A stretch of 64,000 nucleotides of DNA from Arctopsyche grandis (lineage: Eukaryota; Arthropoda; Insecta; Trichoptera; Hydropsychidae), in the NCBI RefSeq assembly GCF_051622035.1, contig NC_135361.1, positions 27,645,205-27,709,204 on the forward strand. The letters are read 5' to 3'. The notes beneath the pieces were generated by a model. It made no database searches, had not been told where the DNA came from, and worked only from the letters and a program-made list of their open reading frames with translations. Shown in pieces: positions 57,377 through 64,000 of this stretch. Position numbers and translations under genes: made by a program. Position 1 is the first letter of the stretch, and the number at the start of each line of letters is the position of its first letter.

Positions 57377-57753
57377 TAATGTCGAGGCTTTACTTAATGA
57401 AATTAAATATTTTTGAAAAATTTCCTTTTTATAACCCAGTTGGCAACCCTATCATATATGTACATTTGTTTGTATAGATAAAGTAAAAAAATATATGTAT
57501 ATTTAAACATTTCATTACAATCTTACTTTCTTACCGCAAAATAAGTATTGGGTAAAATAAAGTACAAATATATATGTAACGTTATTATGGCATAGTTTAA
57601 AAAATAAATCAAAAACTTGCTTGAAGGAAATGTCATATAGAAAAATGATACAATATTTTTATTACATTGTTCTTAATAATGATTACATATCATACATATA
57701 ATAATGAAAATGGATATTTTTTAAAATCTTAATGAGATCTATATACATAGACA

Positions 57754-60700
57754 CTATAGACCTCTATTGGATATCTTATCTAATATTATAGGTGTTTCAT
57801 CAGAACTAGGCCAGACCACACTCTCTATCCAAGGCACGAAAGCTGAGACTTTTGTATAAATGGCCGGCTTGTTAATGACTCCACATTGTCTTCCAACAGA
57901 TTTAATTCCGATGACAGTGTAAGTGCAATGTACCCCATAATTGTATATCTGAACAAGACTAGCAGCATCATCCTAAAAGTGATTATAAATTTTAATTAAA
58001 TGCCGACCAAATAATATATGTATTATTTAAGAAAAATACAGTACATAACAAAAGTCTTTCACTTCTGTTCTGCTTCCATAACATATTTGAGTGGCATTTC
58101 TGATGCCATCAAGTGCTCTTTTACTGGGAGGATTCAATTGACTACATTCCTCAAATGTGAACTTTTCTAAAATAACCTGAAATTTTTTTTGGAATTATTG
58201 GCACACGTTCGGCATAGAAAATATATGTATGTAGATATAATAGACTGATTGCTAATTGAAAAAAGTACTGTGGAATGAAATGTACATACACAAACATAAT
58301 TGGTTATATGTTGAAAAATGAGAATTTATCTATACTTATCGGCCTCACATACATATATGTGATATATTGGATAAAGTAGATAGAGTAAAGAGTGTGGCTA
58401 GAAGAATGGACGAAGGGTGGACAAAATAAGTGCTAGAATTTTGCCCGAGAGATGGGTAAAAGGAAGACCAAAGGGTAGATGGGTAGAGTAATAAGGAAAA
58501 TGTATGAGGTGAGATGGATGAGAGTTGCGCAAAATAGAGACGAGTGGATTTTTTGAAGAGGCTTTCATCCAGTAGTGAATGGTTAATGGCTGTAAATGAT
58601 GATGATATATGTACATACTCGTTAGAATGTTACATAGGATCAAGTGCACTCAAAGAAGTATGGAACGCTGTACGTTGGGTATGACAAGGTGAGAGAGTAA
58701 ACCGAATACGTGGGTTAGAAGTATGAAAACGGTGGTTGATATAATGGCAGACAGTAGAGATATTGAAATGGCAATGAGTGGGTCACGTAAATAGGTAGAA
58801 GAACGGACGATAGATGGACGAAATATGTTCTCGACTGGTACCCGAGATAATGTTAAAGGATCCATGGAAGGCCACATAGGAGATGAAAGGATGAAATCAG
58901 AAAAATGGTTACCTGACAACTCGTTCACAGATTTTCCGTAAACCGAGGATGCGCTCCAGGCATTACGTATACGGCCATCTCTTTCTCACCCCGTCTGTTC
59001 ACCAAGATCTCGTTTACTATGCCATTACGTATGCAGCCACCTCTTTCACAGACCGTCTGTTCACCGATAACAGACGGTCTGTGAAAGAGATGGCTGCATA
59101 CGTAATGGCATAGTAAACGAGATCTTGGTGAACAGACGGGGTGAGAAAGAGATGGCCGTATACGTAATGCCTGGAGCGCATCCTCGGTTTACAGAAAATC
59201 TGTGAACGAGTTGTTGTGTCACCGGACGAAATATGTTCTCGACTGGTACCCGAGATAATGTTAAAGGATCCATGGAAGGCCACATAGGAGATGAGAGGAT
59301 GAAATCAGAAAAATATGTTGATGAGATGAATGAAAGCCGCTCAAAACGCAGAAGAATGGGAGCGTGTTGGAGAATCCTTCATCCAGCAGTGGATGGTCAA
59401 TGACTGTGAATGATGATGATGATAAAAGTACGTATATTAATCTTGAAATACGTACTTTAAGTATATTGTTGCTGTTAGTATGAGCTCTATTATTTGTACT
59501 TTCCCAACCAGTGGCTATGACTTTTAGGTCATCTACTTGATTACCCACGTGTAGGCAAGCAGGCCGTACTGTTTCGCTATATTTGATCCTAAAATCAAAA
59601 TTTATTATTTATTTATATTTTTTATTTTGGCAATTCACTGTATATCTTACTTTTTATCCAGTTTTAGAAGTCCTATGTCATTATAAAAGGAATTTCTCTT
59701 GAAGTCGGGGTGCGTCACCCTTTCTATCACATTGAATAGAAATTCAGATGTATGCTTATCCGTGCCTTCATCTCCTAGTTTTACATATTTGACCATTTCC
59801 CTGGAATAAAATACGCATGTGTAATGTAACTATAATAATTATGAGTCGGGACTTGGGAGCAAAACATTTGGAAGCCAGGGATTTCTTATTGGATTGTTTT
59901 CAAAGGATTGGGTAGGACAAATAAATGTTCTTTTACCCAGAAGTTGTATGAAAGCAATGCGCAGTTGTTACGATCCATTGCTCACTGATTAGAAAACCTC
60001 CGCAATTCCAGTCAATTTTACTATCAACACTATTATCATAGCCGAGCAGTGCCTGATGCGGAAATTCATCGGGTTTGGCTGTATTACCTTCGATTATTAA
60101 TTTGGTGCCAGTATACTTGCACGTATCCATTCTCATTTTGGGTGAATTAACATTTGGATCAAGTGACACACATGGGAACACCGAATCAGCCAGGTCGATG
60201 CATTCTTAAACAATATGCTCAATATAAAGTTAATCTTTCATCATAATTATGCGTTGCTTATTTCATCCGCCACTTACTGTTCCATGATTTTTGACCGGTT
60301 CTGTTGACGGTGATGGCATCTTTTGGAAAGTCGCACTCTTTGTAAGTCGAAGGGATTGTTGGTTTTGGTGGCATTGTCGTTGAAGTCGGAGCATCACTGG
60401 GACAGCACACCATTGTTTTTAAACCAGAGACACTACAAATCTGATAGAAAAAGTAATTTATTGGACGTGGAATTCGAAAGATCAGCGTTCGGAAGATGCT
60501 TTTCGTTCAAAAATTGGTTCACCTTTGGCCCGGGCCGCACCGCCCAACTCGCGAACAACTTGGTTGAGGGCGACCAGGCCAATGCATGCAGGTAGATGGG
60601 ACATGCCACACTCGTCAACTTGTTTTCCGCACACATTTCCATACATTTTTTCGTGTCGCGCAACAAGTCGGCCGACAAAGTTGCACGGTGCGGCCCGGCC

Positions 60701-63700
60701 CTTAGTTAATTTCTTAGAAAAACCAATGCTTTGTTGCTCTTGAACACTAATAGAGTGATCTATTGTTATTTGAAAAGCACCCAGTCAACGCTTACTTTCG
60801 ATCATCACCGGAAGATGCCTTTCGCAAAAAAATGGTTCACTATTGTCAATTGCTTAGAAAAACCATGATTTTTGGGTAAAAGTCGGAATTCTCGACAGGG
60901 CGAACCCTCTATTCTCGGTCGACCCGCGCCTTCCTGTGATTGGCTACTCTTTGCGATGCCCATAGTATTGCCGTGCCCTGTATTAACTCGAATTTTACCT
61001 GATGAAATACTCCAACATACATATGTACATATACTGCCTGGTTCGCATATAATTTCGGACGGTTGGGCAGCGTACGGAAATATTAAACATATTGTAAATG
61101 GTATATATGTACACACATTCGTTTGTGGTTCAATACAAATACATATAAATATGAATCAAAACGGGCACGCGTTGTGCCAAATTGACGCTTCATCTTTATT
61201 TTCATACGCATCCCCATATTTTCCACATCTTGCGTATGTATTTCACTATCATTTGGATCCACGAAATTATCCTGGTGAACCACTTTTACCGGAATTCGGA
61301 ATATTTCCGTACGCTGCCCAACCGTCCGAAATTATATACGAACCAGGCAGTATATGTCGGAGTATTTCATCAGGTAAAAGTTGAGTTAATTCAGGGTATG
61401 GCAATACTATTGGCATCGCAAAGAGTAGCCAATCACAGGAAGGAGTGGGTCGACCGAGCCTCGCTTCCGAGCCTCGAGGGTCCGCCCTGTCAATAATTCT
61501 GACTTTTACCGATTTCTTTTCTGTCGATTTGGATACCAATGGAGTATTGTTATTGTTATTTGAAAATCTATGGATGGTCTATTGTTATTTGAAAAGCATC
61601 CAGCCAACGCCTTCCTCTGATCATCATCCTTCTTTTTTCTGTCTCCAGAAAATATTCGTAACGTCCATAATAGTTATAGATATATAATTAAATACAAATT
61701 ATAAAGATTTGATTATATACAAAAAATTGCAATTCCGCTGATATGATACACCAAGAAAAGATAAAATTCAAATTTACCGTTGGATTCGTCCCGTTTTTAT
61801 TATTGATTTGCTCTAAGACTTTTTCACATTCGCGTAAATTTTTACATATGCCCAGAGTGCCATCTGGTAGTGAGCAGTCATTAACTGCAATTAAGAATAC
61901 ATACTGGTCAAAAGGTTTTAAAATTTTGACATTTTCGTTTGACTATTCTAATAAATTAAATTGAGATTTACTTTGCAGTTCGTTAATAATGAAATTTGTA
62001 TGACTGAAGATGCTAGTGACAGCAGTGTAAGTGTTAGATTGACAGGTAGTCCTTAGGTGGTTAAGAATTCCAACGCTGACTACACCCACGAGATGCCATC
62101 GAGGAGTTCCCTTATCCGGAACATTGACAAGTATTCCACCGCCGCTGTGTCCATTACAAACTGTCATATCTGGAAAGTGGCAATTATTTGAATATATCAA
62201 CATCATAATGACAGCTTGAGACACGGTCTTGGAGGCAATCAATACAGTTTAACACTTGCCGCACTGTGATGGATAGCGAGTGACCAGAACTAATGTTTTA
62301 TTTTATTTCTCCAAATATACTGAATGTAGGGTATTCATATTTTATGTATTCCACATCAAAACCTCAATGATTTGAATTATGTTATTAGGAAATAAAAAAA
62401 TTGATCAATATCAACATAAATAATTTTTTTTGGGGTACGCCAGTTGTACACGTGCTTCACAGATGCTAAAGGGACAGGGGCCATTCAGTACGCTGCGCTC
62501 GACGGTCAGAGTGTGAATGATATTCACTTTGGAATGATGGGTGTTGCAGAATTTGCAATATTCTAACTTAATTAAAACACACATTTTAACTGGAAGCTTG
62601 AAATCTCGATGCTTGATTTTTTTGATACAGTAAGGCAAGTGCTAACTGTCATTATTCCAGAGCTGTCACTTTATTCAATTGTTATATGCATGTTTATTTC
62701 TTGAATGAGGTCTGTTGAATTATTCGAAGTCTCGATCAATATCAAACTTACTTCCGACTCCCTTCACACAGAATTTGGTCGGACTCACAAATTTGATGAA
62801 CTCTCTTGGAACATCATTTATGCAAACACTGCGATTAATCAGTTGTATTTCTGCTTTCATAAGCAGATTCGATAAAGAAAATGGATCTCCTTCTTTGGTG
62901 ACCCCCCAGCCCACAACCTGCGAAAAATATATAAATTTAATTCATTTCACATATTTTCAATTTCTGTATCATTACATTACATATATATGTACATATATAC
63001 AAAAGAAGTGAGAGCCAGAAAACGTCAATTTCATCCACAAATATGCAAATCACTTTAATAAAAAAAAAATGAGAATAATAAAAGTATGAGACGAAAGAAA
63101 CATCAGTTTTGCCCAAAACACATAAAAATATGAAATTCAACGATTTTATTTATAATAAAAGTACCTAAATTAATTTCATAATTTTTATAAATGAATTATT
63201 AAATTTAAATTTATTAGTCGATTTACATGCTTCAATAAAATTAGAGACTCCAGTTAACGCAGACCACAATACTATTAATTAAAATAGTGATTAAAAGGAG
63301 TCGGAATCGGTTGATTTACGACTCGGACGCTTGAAATGCTCCGAATCCACGACTCCGACTCCGTCTCCACAGCCCTGGCAGTTACACCGTGAAAAGAGTT
63401 TAAACGCCTTAAATTCTTAGGCTTATTTCCATAGATTTCTATTTAACTACAACTGTACAGAGCTAACACATAAAAAGTCAGAACAATGCATACATGGCTA
63501 CATACATACATGGCTAATAAGGCTGTGCGATGAAGACAGGGAGATTTCTACGAAATGCCACTGGTATGTATACATACATATACATACATATGTATATGTA
63601 TGTATGTATATGATAAGCAAAAATCGGCATTGGGACGATGATTTTGGCACAAAAAATGGTTCACTCTTGTCAATCGTGCTTTTTTGCTCTCTTGCTTTGT

Positions 63701-63952
63701 AAACTAATGGAGCAGTCTATTATTATTAAACTAGCACCCAGCCAACACCGAACACCAATGATAAATTATACTCACTTTTCCAGCACTGTTCTGAGAAATG
63801 TTGGCTTTCAAATCTGCGTTGTTAATATCAAGGCAAGCAGCGTGAACTTGTGGATAAAAATCGAAAGGAGTCTTCACAACCACTACAGCAATGTCGTCCT
63901 CCAAATAATTGTCCAAACCAAAATAAGTACTTGGAATTATGACTTCTTTAAT
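57754..63952 (-). CDS. MSP-C: third paralogue, 5' part beyond the window
   Basis: Ten exons visible: 63776-63952, 62752-62917, 61972-62169, 61778-61884, 60278-60440, 59937-60204, 59651-59800, 59456-59588, 58045-58176, 57754-57972. Lengths and phases match MSP-B almost exon for exon. The upstream exons (signal, sushi, Wonton-like, SP1 His exon) lie past 64000. SP1 retains DDIA but reads NGHSGGG where the others have NGDSGGG: Asp194, whose salt bridge to the new N-terminus drives zymogen activation, is His. SP2 keeps TTAHC and NDIG, but the serine loop is DDAASL, so it too should be inactive. LIIEGN replaces IIVGG at the activation position. The SP1 3' exon and clip exon are 87 bp apart. No frameshift or stop breaks it, so it is a diverged gene, not an obvious pseudogene. 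Confidence 0.85.
58372..58625 (+). mobile_element. RTE LINE 3' fragment
   Basis: Degenerate copy of the 40.5-kb RTE 3' end (GAATGGACGAAGGGTGGACA, GTGAGATGGATGAGAGTTGC), ending in GATGATGATA. Confidence 0.65.
58640..59425 (+). mobile_element. RTE LINE fragment carrying a 300-bp palindrome
   Basis: RTE-like sequence resumes (CAAGTGCACTCAAAGAAGTA) and ends in GATGATGATGAT at 59410-59422. In its middle, 58916-59215 is a near-perfect palindrome, and about 90 bp of LINE sequence is present on both sides of it. Confidence 0.6.
58916..59215. repeat. 300-bp near-perfect palindrome
   Basis: Arms start ACAACTCGTTCACAG and end CTGTGAACGAGTTGT. The centre is ACCGTCTGTT, seven bases, AACAGACGGT near 59068. 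Only a few mismatches by eye. Lies in an MSP-C intron. Confidence 0.85.
60482..60720. repeat. Unclassified repeat
   Basis: GGCCCGGGCCGCACCG near the left and GTGCGGCCCGGCCC near the right are inverted, as are TTGTCGCG/AACTCGCG-type words. It is flanked by AAAAATTGGTTCACC and TTCTTAGAAAAACCAATG, which recur around 60.83 kb. Probably a MITE interior. Confidence 0.35.
60860..61540 (-). pseudogene. Merlin/ISXO2-like transposase remnants in inverted orientation
   Basis: Minus-strand frames read LLPDEILRHILPGSYIISDG then WAAYGNI (61267-61539) and DNFVDPNDSEIHTQDVEN (61083-61283), in different frames. These match the ISXO2-like DDE domain of Merlin transposons (second Asp in SDGWAAY, Glu in DVEN). 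A second, plus-oriented copy of the first segment (about 60872-61085, HILPGSHIISDGWAAYGNI) faces it. Frameshifts make both dead. In the MSP-C intron between the clip exons. Confidence 0.65.
62253..62641 (+). mobile_element. piggyBac-like MITE in an MSP-C intron
   Basis: TTAA (62249-62252) then CACTTGCCGCACTGTGATGG; right end GTAAGGCAAGTG then CTAA (one change from TTAA). 389 bp; family members at 4044 and 56975. Confidence 0.65.
63295..63380 (-). repeat. Fragment of a dispersed hAT-like repeat
   Basis: GAGTCGGAATCGG ... CCGACTCCGTCTCCACAGCC: read on the minus strand this is the AGGGCTGTGGAG(A/T)CGGAGTCGG terminus common in insect genomes. Only the end is present. Confidence 0.4.
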
Positions 63953-64000
63953 CTAAAGAAACAAAGGGTGTAAAAAATTCAAACTATAAATTTAATATTG

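Noticed and set aside
58398-59548. Minus-strand frames of 74-95 codons around the RTE copies
   Set aside because: Antisense of RTE fragments and readings of the palindrome; only 59456-59588 is a real exon (MSP-C).
60323-60743. Plus-strand frames of 72-90 codons near 60.3-60.7 kb
   Set aside because: Antisense to the MSP-C clip exon and to an adjacent inverted repeat.

Overview
The window is nuclear DNA of an insect, probably holometabolous. It is AT-rich, its genes are split by GT-AG introns, and it is dense in transposable elements. eRF1 and STARD7 have insect-like sequences, and the protease genes belong to the arthropod modular-protease/clip families. I could not settle the order.

Layout: (1) 121-10654, minus: eRF1 (translation termination factor), exons 1-5; the 3' exons lie beyond the left edge. 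An 8.1-kb first intron is full of repeats (Tc1/mariner remnant, solo LTRs, hairpin MITEs). (2) 10.2-14.4 kb: GC-rich eRF1 promoter/5'UTR, then a nest of transposons. (3) 14446-20062, plus: a complete nine-exon STARD7-like START-domain gene. (4) 21219-24347, minus: a 3.1-kb LTR element with identical-length LTRs, a tRNA-Pro primer site and one 600-codon Gag-like ORF but no pol. (5) 25659-26457: a P-superfamily-like element with an 8-bp target duplication and a THAP first exon. (6) 26621-63952, minus: three head-to-tail paralogues (call them MSP-A 26621-37512, MSP-B 43625-55664, MSP-C 57754-63952, cut by the right edge).

The main result is the structure of these three paralogues. Exon reconstruction with consistent phases gives one open reading frame per paralogue: signal peptide, sushi (CCP), a Wonton-like Cys-rich domain, serine protease domain 1 (SP1), clip domain, serine protease-like domain 2 (SP2). 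This looks like an initiator modular protease (HP14/ModSP/factor C type) joined to a clip-domain serine protease homologue. In MSP-B and MSP-C only about 100 bp separate the SP1 3' exon from the clip exon, leaving no room for a separate promoter and signal exon. SP1 keeps His/Asp/Ser in MSP-A and MSP-B. SP2 has lost the active serine in all three, and its His in two. By family knowledge such proteins act in haemolymph in immune cascades (Toll, melanisation); that role is inferred here.

Most remaining DNA is mobile: about a dozen related solo LTRs (several with 4-bp target duplications), hAT, Mutator-like, piggyBac-like, Merlin, RTE and CR1-like fragments, tRNA-derived SINEs and (TA)n arrays. 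No tRNA, rRNA or CRISPR was found.
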